A DNA stretch of 64,000 bases from Martinezella tropici. Its GTDB lineage: Bacteria; Pseudomonadota; Alphaproteobacteria; Rhizobiales; Rhizobiaceae. The stretch is from positions 493,008 through 557,007 of the forward strand of contig NZ_QMKK01000025.1 of NCBI RefSeq assembly GCF_003287875.1. The letters are read 5' to 3'. Shown here piece by piece: positions 45,763 to 53,173 of this stretch (its first letter is position 1; each line of letters begins with the position of its first letter). Below the pieces are notes generated by a model. It saw only the letters and a list, made by a program, of their open reading frames with translations, searched no databases and was not told the DNA's origin. The position numbers were made by a program, and so were the translations under genes.

Positions 45763-46719
45763 CTATCGCAGGACTGGCTCGCCATGGAAGCGGCGCCGCG
45801 ACGGCTTCGAGACGCCGAAGCCGACCTCCATCATCAGGCGCGGCTTCTGCGTGGGCACGGTGCCCATGTGGAAGCCGAAAGGATCCTCCACGAAGCCGGA
45901 TCCGGCCTTGCCGGTCAGCGTCAGCGCATTCGCCTGTCCATAATAATCGAGCACCTCGTTCGCGGGATGCCCCACCAGCAAAGTCAGCTGATGCCGGAGC
46001 TGGCGGCGGCGGTGGCTTCCCTTGATGAAGACGTGCGGGCCTGTGCCCTCGTCCACGTCGACGAGATTGAAGAAGAACTTCAACATCCGCCAGTCGTCGA
46101 GATCGAAGTGATATTTATCCAGCGAGGCAAGGCTTCTGTCGGCCTCGGAAGCCTGCGTGGGGAAGCTCCACCAGATGCGGGTGGTGATCACCTTGGCCTG
46201 GCCGCCGAGATATTGGCGAGCGACATCGATCAGCAACGGATCGCGCTGCACCGCCATGACGGCTTCGCAATCAAGCGAGCGTTCGAAGAAGTGTCCGCTC
46301 AGAATCGGCCGCCCGAAGCGGGCTTCCGCTTGTCCGTGTTCGCTGGCGATAAATTCGAGCTGCCTGTTGAAATTGCCGTAGCAGCCGGTTTTTCCGGCGA
46401 ATTCGGCGATCTCTCGATGGATGTGCTCCGGCAGCATCAGGCTCGGATAGATACCATCCGTTCGCAACGCATCGACGACAGCGCTGCGCTCGACACCTGC
46501 AAACATTGAGGCGCCGGAAATGGGGAGCCTGACGGCCTGCTTGGTTGCAAGCCAATGGATGCGCCGAAACGGCAGGGTTCTGGCCAATAGGAACATGGGC
46601 AACCAGGCGGGATTTTCTTTAAGATCGGTCAGGTACGTCGGTATCCTGACAGCCATGCGCTTGAAGCGGCCGCCCTGTCGGGCGATGGACTCCAAGTCTC
46701 TTGCCGGGGGATTGTGCAT
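45763..46719 (-). CDS. PhyH-like Fe(II)/2-oxoglutarate dioxygenase
   Basis: The ATG at 46719 (MHNPPARDLES) follows AAAGGG; the longer frame to 46866 is not supported. In this 318-residue protein the metal-binding HxD is in KYHFDLDDWRMLKFFFNLVD and the second His in the GFHMGTVP region near the C-terminus, with Arg in KPRLMMEV for the co-substrate. The family acts on lipids, small metabolites or phosphonates. It is convergent with the bufferin operon and not part of it. Confidence 0.72.
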   Translation of the reverse strand: MHNPPARDLESIARQGGRFKRMAVRIPTYLTDLKENPAWLPMFLLARTLPFRRIHWLATKQAVRLPISGASMFAGVERSAVVDALRTDGIYPSLMLPEHIHREIAEFAGKTGCYGNFNRQLEFIASEHGQAEARFGRPILSGHFFERSLDCEAVMAVQRDPLLIDVARQYLGGQAKVITTRIWWSFPTQASEADRSLASLDKYHFDLDDWRMLKFFFNLVDVDEGTGPHVFIKGSHRRRQLRHQLTLLVGHPANEVLDYYGQANALTLTGKAGSGFVEDPFGFHMGTVPTQKPRLMMEVGFGVSKPSRRRFHGEPVLR

Positions 46720-47172
46720 AGCTACCCTTTCCGCATATTTGCAAAACCCGTGGCAACAGGCCCAACACCCTGTTGATGCGATATAATTCTTTGAAACTCT
46801 AAGTTTATTCGCAACAGCGAATGTCTGCTGCAGCGCGGCAAATAGCGGTGGTCTGGCCCCGGTCAAGGGGTCTGAAAGTCAAAAACCTGATTGTAACCGT
46901 AGAAATTTCCGCAGAAACACGCGGCGCGTTCGAAAGCATTTGCGAGATCGCGCGGACCGGTTGTTTTTCCTGCCCGATAACCGTCGTGACGCCGGAAGAT
47001 ACGGGGAACAGCGCATTTCATTTGCCGTTACTTAGGATAATGGCGCTAAGCATGCTGAGGAGGTGGAGAGCGGTTTCATTCGGCTGCGATTTCGACAGCC
47101 TTCCAACAGTCACATTCCTGTTCGCATTATTGGTTAGACGAGCGAGAAAACATCCAAAAGGGCCCCCTTGAT
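46720..47172. other. Intergenic region between divergent genes
   Basis: This stretch separates the dioxygenase and the DUF1003 gene and should hold both promoters. A plus-strand frame at 46821-47171 lacks a start signal and motifs, and I do not call it. Confidence 0.45.
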
Positions 47173-48090
47173 ATGGCAGAAACGAAGACCTTTGAACCGG
47201 AGGAAGGCATCGTCGATTTCGACGCGGGCGAGGGCGAGACCCCGACCGTGGTGGAGATGGACGATTATACGAAGAGCCTCGCCCAGGCGAAGGCCAAGTC
47301 CGTCAAGCTTATCGACGCCATCACCGGGCAGGTGCTCAAGAAGAAAGATGCCGTGCATGTCGACGACCTTCGTCCCTCGCTGGCGGATTTCATGCGGCTG
47401 AAGCATCCGGAGCTTCGCGCCGACGACTATATCAGCCGCAAGGTGATGGATGACTATCGCGCTCAATATATCGCCGAGCTGCTGACGGTGGAGCGCGGCG
47501 AGCTTTCCAACCTCGAGGACGAGGTCGTCGAAAGCCTGAAGACACATGATACGCTGGCCGAGAACATCGAAGAGGATTATGAGGACCATCGCTCCATCGG
47601 CGACCGTATGGCGGACGGCGTGGCGTCCTTCGGCGGCAGCTGGACCTTCATTATTTCCTTCTGCCTGTTTCTCGCCGTCTGGATGGGCATCAATCTCTTC
47701 ATGGGCGAAAAACAGGCCTTCGACGCCTATCCGTTCATCCTGCTGAACCTGGTTCTTTCGACGGTCGCCGCGCTGCAGGCACCGATCATCATGATGAGCC
47801 AGCGCCGTCAGGAAGAGAAAGACCGCCTGCGCGCCCTCAATGACTACAAGGTCAACCTGAAGGCCGAACTGGAAATCCGCCACCTGCATGAAAAGGTCGA
47901 CCATCTCCTCAATCGCCAGTGGGAGCGGCTGACCGAAATCCAGCAGATCCAGATCGAGATGATGCTGGAACAGGCCAAGGCCGCCACCCGGGCGATCAAG
48001 GCCAACAAGGCGGCGAAGGCGAAGACGAGCGCGCTGAAGAGCCTCTTCACCAAGGTCAGGGACCCTGATCCGGAGGAATCCGCCACCTGA
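47173..48090 (+). CDS. DUF1003 membrane protein
   Basis: This 305-residue protein has a long acidic N-terminus (EPEEGIVDFDAGEGE). The DUF1003 core has two membrane segments (SWTFIISFCLFLAVWMGINL and LLNLVLSTVAALQAPIIMM) separated by a short loop containing FDAYPF. MSQRRQEEKDRLRALNDYKVNL and the His-rich EIRHLHEKVDHLL follow. The C-terminal tail is rich in Lys and Ala and likely coiled coil. DUF1003 proteins are inner-membrane proteins of uncertain role. Confidence 0.9.
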   Translation: MAETKTFEPEEGIVDFDAGEGETPTVVEMDDYTKSLAQAKAKSVKLIDAITGQVLKKKDAVHVDDLRPSLADFMRLKHPELRADDYISRKVMDDYRAQYIAELLTVERGELSNLEDEVVESLKTHDTLAENIEEDYEDHRSIGDRMADGVASFGGSWTFIISFCLFLAVWMGINLFMGEKQAFDAYPFILLNLVLSTVAALQAPIIMMSQRRQEEKDRLRALNDYKVNLKAELEIRHLHEKVDHLLNRQWERLTEIQQIQIEMMLEQAKAATRAIKANKAAKAKTSALKSLFTKVRDPDPEESAT

Positions 48091-48138
48091 CCGCCGACAC
48101 TCGGCGGCGCCTTTCACCATGGCGCCACCGACTGTCCT

Positions 48139-49356
48139 TCAGGGCTGCTCGCCTTGCCGACATTTCACGCCTCCTGGCAGTTCATATGCCTGCCGCCGAT
48201 GCGCGAACAGAACCGGAATGCACAGGAGATAGAGGAATGCGCCCAGAATCCAGACGAGACCGGGAAAGACATGCCTTGAGGCGAAATAGATCTCGCTGAT
48301 CGCCAACGGCGCCACCATGGATGCGAGGCTCGCCAGGCTGGTCAGCACCCCCTGCAGGCGCCCCTGCTCATCCGCGCCCACCCGTTTCGTCATCAACGAC
48401 AGCAGCGCGGGCTGGCCGATACCGCCGAGGCAGAAGAGCGGGAAAAGCAGGAAGGCAACGAAGCCGCGCGTGGCGAAGGCGATCGCGATATAGGCAGCGC
48501 TATCGCAGACGATCGCGACGATCAGCGCGAAACGCTCGCCCCAGCGTTCGCTCAGCGGGCCGGCAACGAAGGCCTGGGCGAGAGCGTGGAAGAAGCCGAA
48601 GCCGGCGAGAGACAGGCCGACGGTCGCCGTATCCCAGCCGAACTTGTCCTGACCGTAGAGCACCCAGATGGTGCCGCCCACCTCGCCGACGATACTGAGG
48701 ATGATGGATAGGACGAGAAGCGGCAGGAGCGCCGGAAATGCGCCGATCCAGCGCAGCGGCGCCAAGGGATGAAAGGCGGCCGGGTCGATTCGCTCGGGCT
48801 TCGCCGTCCGCGTCTCGGGCAGCACGATCAGCGCAATGATGAAATTCGCCATCACGAGCAGCGCGGCCGCAATGAAGGGTGCTCGCAGCGAAATCGTGCC
48901 CAGCATGCCGCCGATCACGGGTCCCAGAATGAAGCCGATGCCGAAGCAGGCGCTGAGGAGCCCGAAAGCCCGCGCCCGGCGCTCCTCCGGCATGATGTCG
49001 GTAAGACAGGCCGCCGCCACCGCGGCATTGGCGGCCGTCAGGCCGGCAAAGGCTCGCCCGAGAAACAACCACCAGAAACCCGGCGCCAAGGCCATGAAGG
49101 CATAGTCGATCATGCCGCCCGCCAGCGAAACGAGCAGCACCGGCCTGCGGCCGTAGACATCGCTCAGCGTCCCGGGGATGGGAGAGGCGAGAAACTGCAG
49201 CGCCGCATAAAGCGAAAGGAACGCGCCGAAGCGCCAGCCGAGCTCGGGCGTATGCGCCACGCTCTGTAGAAGCTCCGGCAGGATCGGCATCACGAGACCA
49301 GTTCCGGCGGCATCGAGAACGACGACGGAGAGGACCGTCAAAAGCATCTTGTTCAT
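48139..49356 (-). CDS. TetA-type MFS drug efflux pump
   Basis: The ATG at 49356 (MNKMLLTVLSVVV) gives 405 residues with 12 hydrophobic segments. The TetA-type motif A is PGTLSDVYGRRPVLL (about residue 64-78). GLTAANAAVAAACLTDIMP and ACFGIGFILGPVIGG further support the DHA1/Tet group. It is divergent from a TetR gene with two operators between them. Tetracycline specificity is not shown by the sequence. Confidence 0.85.
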   Translation of the reverse strand: MNKMLLTVLSVVVLDAAGTGLVMPILPELLQSVAHTPELGWRFGAFLSLYAALQFLASPIPGTLSDVYGRRPVLLVSLAGGMIDYAFMALAPGFWWLFLGRAFAGLTAANAAVAAACLTDIMPEERRARAFGLLSACFGIGFILGPVIGGMLGTISLRAPFIAAALLVMANFIIALIVLPETRTAKPERIDPAAFHPLAPLRWIGAFPALLPLLVLSIILSIVGEVGGTIWVLYGQDKFGWDTATVGLSLAGFGFFHALAQAFVAGPLSERWGERFALIVAIVCDSAAYIAIAFATRGFVAFLLFPLFCLGGIGQPALLSLMTKRVGADEQGRLQGVLTSLASLASMVAPLAISEIYFASRHVFPGLVWILGAFLYLLCIPVLFAHRRQAYELPGGVKCRQGEQP

Positions 49357-49365
49357 AGTGCAAAA

Positions 49366-49380
49366 CTTATCGTTGATAAG
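49366..49380. promoter_or_regulatory. TetR-type operator 1
   Basis: CTTATC-GTT-GATAAG is a palindrome next to the efflux gene start. The neighbouring site at 49385-49399 has the same layout; the centres are 19 bases apart. Confidence 0.7.
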
Positions 49381-49384
49381 GAAC

Positions 49385-49399
49385 TTTATCGCCGATAAA
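49385..49399. promoter_or_regulatory. TetR-type operator 2
   Basis: TTTATC-GCC-GATAAA has the same TTATC-N3-GATAA core as operator 1 and lies 32 bases before the TetR start. A two-operator layout between tetA and tetR is classic. Confidence 0.7.
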
Positions 49400-49431
49400 T
49401 TATGCAACCGAGACTGTCAATCGGAGAGCCT

Positions 49432-50037
49432 ATGAAAATCGATCGAAGCCAGATCGTCGATGCGGCGCTGACCATTCTGAACGAAGTCGGCATCGACGGC
49501 CTATCGACGCGGCTGATCGCCCAGCGCCTCGGCGTCCAGCAGCCTGCCCTCTACTGGCACTTCAAGGGCAAACAGGCGCTGCTTGCGGCGATGAATGCCG
49601 AGATGCTGAGGCGGAATCACACGCGCAACATACCTCTTGCCGGAGAGACCTGGCAGGAATTCCTGCGCGCCAATGCCAGCAGCTTCCGTTCCGCCTTGCT
49701 GGCATGGCGCGATGGTGCCCGCGTTCATGCGGGAACCGAAGTCGATCTTTCGCACCTCGGTGCGATCGAAGCCCAACTCGAATGCCTGTATACCGCCGGC
49801 TTCGATTCCGAAAAGGCTCTGGCGCTGCAGATCGCGATCAGCCGCTATGTGGTGGGATGTGTATTGGAGGAGCAGGCGGATGCAGCCGAATCCAGGGATC
49901 GGTCGGCGCTCGATGCGGCCGCCGAAAACCATCCGAACTTGGCGAAAGCCTTGTCCGTCTACCGCGCCAAGGGCCATAAAGCCTTGTTTGAAGCCGGGCT
50001 CGAGCTGCTGATCGGCGGGGCTGAGACTGGCAATTAG
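49432..50037 (+). CDS. TetR-family repressor
   Basis: The ATG at 49432 (MKIDRSQIVDAALTIL) follows GGAGAG; the upstream ATG at 49402 lies beside the operators. The 201-residue protein has the helix-turn-helix LSTRLIAQRLGVQQPALYWHF near residues 25-45. The C-terminal helical domain matches TetR_C_1-type repressors. It probably represses the divergent efflux gene and itself. Confidence 0.88.
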   Translation: MKIDRSQIVDAALTILNEVGIDGLSTRLIAQRLGVQQPALYWHFKGKQALLAAMNAEMLRRNHTRNIPLAGETWQEFLRANASSFRSALLAWRDGARVHAGTEVDLSHLGAIEAQLECLYTAGFDSEKALALQIAISRYVVGCVLEEQADAAESRDRSALDAAAENHPNLAKALSVYRAKGHKALFEAGLELLIGGAETGN

Positions 50038-50245
50038 ATACATGCTCGCTCAGTGCTGTTCCGGGCGAAAATGCATCTCGAACCAGCAGACATTACGACG
50101 CGAGGGTGCGGTTCTCGCTGTTTTGTCGATGCCACCTGAAATTGTCATCTTGCAACTGATTGGGGCAGTGGATAGCCTGATGACACCGGATTCTGACTCT
50201 GACATGCCAGAGTTCTGGATAGTTAGCAGCCTGAAGGGGGAAGCC

Positions 50246-50557
50246 TTGAAACCTTTACTGACCGCGCCTGTATTTTTAGCCCTTTTTTCTCTGAGTGCAT
50301 GTGCAACTTCGTCCACATCCAACTCGGCGGCTGGCCCGACTTCTGATGCTTGCGGTGCCTCTCGATATCAAAAGCTTGTAGGGGGCCCATCCTCTGCTAC
50401 CGCGGGGCTGAAAATACCCGCAGATTCGCGACACTATGGAAGTGAAGAACGGGTTGCTACCGATACGCCTACGCGTTTGAATTTCGTCCATAGTGGCACC
50501 GCAGTCCAGTCCGTGACTGATCCGAAATCCAAGGTGATACGCGTATTTTGTGGGTGA
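50246..50557 (+). CDS. Lipoprotein with an I78-like peptidase inhibitor domain
   Basis: The TTG at 50246 follows GGGGGAAG and opens a 103-residue protein with a lipobox (FSLSACATSS). The C-terminal part (CGASRYQKLVGG, a proline-poor loop, DTPTRLNFVH and VIRVFCG) follows the I78 inhibitor pattern, in which two cysteines flank a small beta fold. It would be a periplasmic protease inhibitor. Confidence 0.65.
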   Translation: MKPLLTAPVFLALFSLSACATSSTSNSAAGPTSDACGASRYQKLVGGPSSATAGLKIPADSRHYGSEERVATDTPTRLNFVHSGTAVQSVTDPKSKVIRVFCG

Positions 50558-50689
50558 AAGCCCATTAAAGCCAGAGCAAGGGTGCATCTTTGAATAGGCA
50601 CGGTGGAATGCTCGCAACAACAATCTTTTGGCGCCGGTCGGCGCCAAATCCTTTGCCGCATCACATTCGCACTCATTCAGGAATTTACA

Positions 50690-51166
50690 ATGCGCCGTCT
50701 GCTGCCCTTTACTGCCGGTATTGCTCTCATGGCTACTCTCTCCAGCTGTGTGACGGCGCCGCACGTAGCCTCCCCGCCTCCAGCAGGTTGGAAGCGTTTC
50801 CATGCCGCTAAAGGCGCCTGCGCCATTGCTGTTCCGGATTGGATGAAAATAGCCGACGGGGTGGCGGGCTCAACTCAGACGCAGGCTGGCAATGTCAGCC
50901 GAATTACCGTTGTGTTCTTCTTACCCGAAGTCGGCGATTACCAGCGCACGACGAGGATCATGTCGATGGTCGATCCAAGCATGAAAATCATGAGCCAATC
51001 AGGGCGCGGGACGATCGGCATAATCAACACACCTGCGGGCAGCCTGTGGACGATCATTAGCAACACCACACCTGCTTGCAGTGTTAAGATTACCAGCTAC
51101 GCGCCGCCTACCGGTAGCATTCCGGATGTAATTTCGACCATGGCAGTGCATTTAGGCCCGGAATAG
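50690..51166 (+). CDS. Small lipoprotein of unknown function
   Basis: The ATG at 50690 (MRRLLPFTAG) gives 158 residues, with a lipobox (MATLSSCVTAP). The mature part is a beta-rich domain (ACAIAVPDWMKIADG, ITVVFFLPEVGDY) with two more cysteines. I do not recognise the family. It follows the I78-like gene on the same strand with a gap of 132 bases. Confidence 0.65.
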   Translation: MRRLLPFTAGIALMATLSSCVTAPHVASPPPAGWKRFHAAKGACAIAVPDWMKIADGVAGSTQTQAGNVSRITVVFFLPEVGDYQRTTRIMSMVDPSMKIMSQSGRGTIGIINTPAGSLWTIISNTTPACSVKITSYAPPTGSIPDVISTMAVHLGPE

Positions 51167-51333
51167 ACCCCTGCTGCTTTGCGGAAGATCTCTTCGATGT
51201 CGCGGCAACCCGCCGACATGGGTGGAGCGAAGTGATCGGTCACAGCGCAAGCGGAAAAGCGGCCCCGAATCGGATGCCGCGGCTTGCAACGGCAGTATGG
51301 GCCATAGTACCTGCGCCACGGCTGAACAATCGC

Positions 51334-51807
51334 TCACGATCCGAAGACGATCTGACAGGCCGAAGTGGTCGCCGGAAACAATCCGTCTTCACCAACCGGT
51401 ACACCCCAATCATCCAACGTCTTCACCTGAGCAATGGCTCCACCCTTTGCCGTGAGTGCGAGGGTGCAAGATACGTCCTGGTCATGTTCCGGGACATAGC
51501 GCCGCTTCCTGATTGTCCAGTTTCCCTGAAATGACTCATCTTCGTATGTCCTCGCGGGCACCCGCACCATACGAGATCGCTGCCAGGTCAGGACCGCCGA
51601 ATCACCCGAATTGCTGCGGTTCGTCGGTGGGCCAAACTTTTCCTGGAATTTCGAAATCTGCTTGCCTCGCCATTGGCTGCCGACTTTGTTGTACGGAGCT
51701 ACTAGTGCGATTCGGAGGTTGTCCCCCAGCCCTTTTGCCGCCCCGCCGCAGCCGGAAAGAAACAACGGGAGTATGGCGATGAGCAATAAGCTTTTCGTGG
51801 TTTTCAT
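51334..51807 (-). CDS. Small lipoprotein of unknown function
   Basis: The ATG at 51807 (MKTTKSLLLIAILPLFLSGC) starts a clear lipoprotein signal. The mature part has a GKQISKFQEKFGPPTN segment and a later GNWTIRKRRYVPEHDQDVSC. The GPPT plus aromatic pattern resembles small outer-membrane-associated lipoproteins, but I cannot name it. The frame continues upstream to 52002 without a start signal. Confidence 0.65.
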   Translation of the reverse strand: MKTTKSLLLIAILPLFLSGCGGAAKGLGDNLRIALVAPYNKVGSQWRGKQISKFQEKFGPPTNRSNSGDSAVLTWQRSRMVRVPARTYEDESFQGNWTIRKRRYVPEHDQDVSCTLALTAKGGAIAQVKTLDDWGVPVGEDGLFPATTSACQIVFGS

Positions 51808-51950
51808 TTCTAAATCCAATTTGGGGTCATTTGCGGGGGGCGAATACAAGGCCCACGATCGGCCAGCAACGCGCATGCCTTTGAAGGCTTTATTCCGCGA
51901 CGATCTGTCGGCTGATCGGGCGCGTGAGGCATGCAATTGTCGCCGATTTC

Positions 51951-52031
51951 GACCCACATTGCTTGAGACGGAGCCCACATTCGGTGAGACGGACGCAATC
52001 ATCCGAGCCGACCCATTATTCGTGAGACCGG
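51951..52031. repeat. Three short direct repeats of CCCA(CA)TT...GAGAC
   Basis: The units are at about 51951-51972, 51972-51993 and 52010-52031. Each has the pattern CCCACATT or CCCATT, a 4-5 base spacer, then TTGAGACGG or GTGAGACGG. Such repeated ends recall the terminal binding sites of IS21-type elements, but no transposase is present. It may be an insertion-sequence remnant at the edge of the CDI region. Confidence 0.4.
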
Positions 52032-52077
52032 CGTCATACTTGCAATCATTTTCGCCAATGAAGAAGAGACATGAGCA

Positions 52078-52419
52078 CTATATTTTTTTCCATTCTGGTT
52101 TGAGATCTCTGATCATGTTCTCCAAGAGAATTGGGGACACACCCGGCGTGCCCGCCAACTTCCACGCGGAAAAATAGTCGGGAAAATTACTGTGGATGAT
52201 CTTACCAACCTTTATGTGGCGTTCTTCAGGGCCAGAATAGCCAAACTTCACCATAAACTGCATATGCATCAGGGCCATAGACCGCAGTCTTCGCGAATGA
52301 CGGTCTAAATCCAATAGTAACATTTCATCAAAATACTTTGATGAACCCTCCAGAATTTTCAGTAGATCTTCTTGAAGATCCAGTCTTATTGCCTCTTCTA
52401 CAAGATCACCCTCAGTCAT
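52078..52419 (-). CDS. Small hypothetical protein downstream of the CDI locus
   Basis: This 113-residue, helix-rich protein starts at 52419 after a GAGGAAG box. It is acidic at the N-terminus (MTEGDLVEEAIRLDLQEDLL) and more basic at the end. It is the last gene on the minus strand after cdiA and the immunity candidate and is AT-rich like them. It could be an orphan immunity gene or a passenger. No family is recognised. Confidence 0.5.
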   Translation of the reverse strand: MTEGDLVEEAIRLDLQEDLLKILEGSSKYFDEMLLLDLDRHSRRLRSMALMHMQFMVKFGYSGPEERHIKVGKIIHSNFPDYFSAWKLAGTPGVSPILLENMIRDLKPEWKKI

Positions 52420-52440
52420 ATACTTCCTCTTACATCCAAC

Positions 52441-52703
52441 TTATTTACTGAAGCTTACAGAAGGTTGATATCCAGGAGTTACTGTTACCTTGGAGTAGCC
52501 AAGAGCTTACCGCCGGGGCTCTAATCGCCGTTGGATGAAAGTTCAGTAGCAGGTCACAAGAACTGCTCGGAATTCGCCTGACCAGAAATATAATAAATCC
52601 CCGCCTGATAGGAGCTTTCTCGCTCTTCAAATATTATCCCAAATAACCGCTCTACCTCGGACTTCACAAGACTGAGAGAAGCATCACGAATTCCATATAG
52701 AAG
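52441..52703 (-). pseudogene. Decayed small gene between the immunity candidate and 52078-52419
   Basis: The minus strand from 52703 reads SLVKSEVERLFGIIFEERES then SYQAGIYYISGQ, which looks like true protein. It has no start codon and stops at 52554. Coding-like sequence continues in another frame (YSKVTVTPGYQPSVSF) to 52441, with a stop between. At least one frameshift and a lost 5' end are implied. It may be a dead immunity or toxin-fragment gene. Confidence 0.5.
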
Positions 52704-52786
52704 CTAGCAAGACATCGGGTTCGATCACTTTGAAGAACGATACTTGGAGCTCGACTAGTGGTCGCCGTAGACGATCCGTCAATCCA

Positions 52787-53173
52787 TCAAATTTTCTCGA
52801 GCTCTTCCGGCCAATATCTTCTGGATTTGATTGTTCCTCCGACCTCCAACAAATAAAATGGCCTGCTTTCCTTCTGATGCCAATGGATGCTGGAGACCAC
52901 ACCGGAATACCTGCTCGCCCTAACGAGTACGGCGTCACCAACTTCAAACCGCCAGCACTCTTTTGGCTCGATCATTTTCAGAATTTCTCGTCGGACTCTG
53001 AAAACTTGGTCACCACTACATATTGTGACATATTTCCCATCCTCACCAAGGACACGAAAAACCACGCCATACGGCCTAAATGCTCGCATGCGTTCAAGAT
53101 CATCTGGGTGAATCAGCCATTCACCATTCTCTTCGAACCAAGGGCATAAAGCCCATATGACGTTATTGTCCAT
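52787..53173 (-). CDS. Candidate immunity protein of the CdiA toxin
   Basis: The ATG at 53173 (MDNNVIWALCPWFEENGEW) overlaps the cdiA stop by 11 bases; the longer frame to 53311 lies inside the toxin gene and is rejected. The 128-residue protein has WLIHPDDLERM, VFRVLGEDGKYVTI, FRVRREILKMI and IHWHQKESRPFYLLEVGG. It is cytosolic, without signal or membrane segments. The tight overlap with a toxin-encoding 3' end is the classic cdiA-cdiI arrangement. The family may be DUF6960-like (from memory). Confidence 0.68.
   Translation of the reverse strand: MDNNVIWALCPWFEENGEWLIHPDDLERMRAFRPYGVVFRVLGEDGKYVTICSGDQVFRVRREILKMIEPKECWRFEVGDAVLVRASRYSGVVSSIHWHQKESRPFYLLEVGGTIKSRRYWPEELEKI

Noticed and set aside
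46821..47171. 116-codon frame before the DUF1003 gene
   Set aside because: It lacks a start signal, runs straight into the DUF1003 start and has no motif; likely promoter region.
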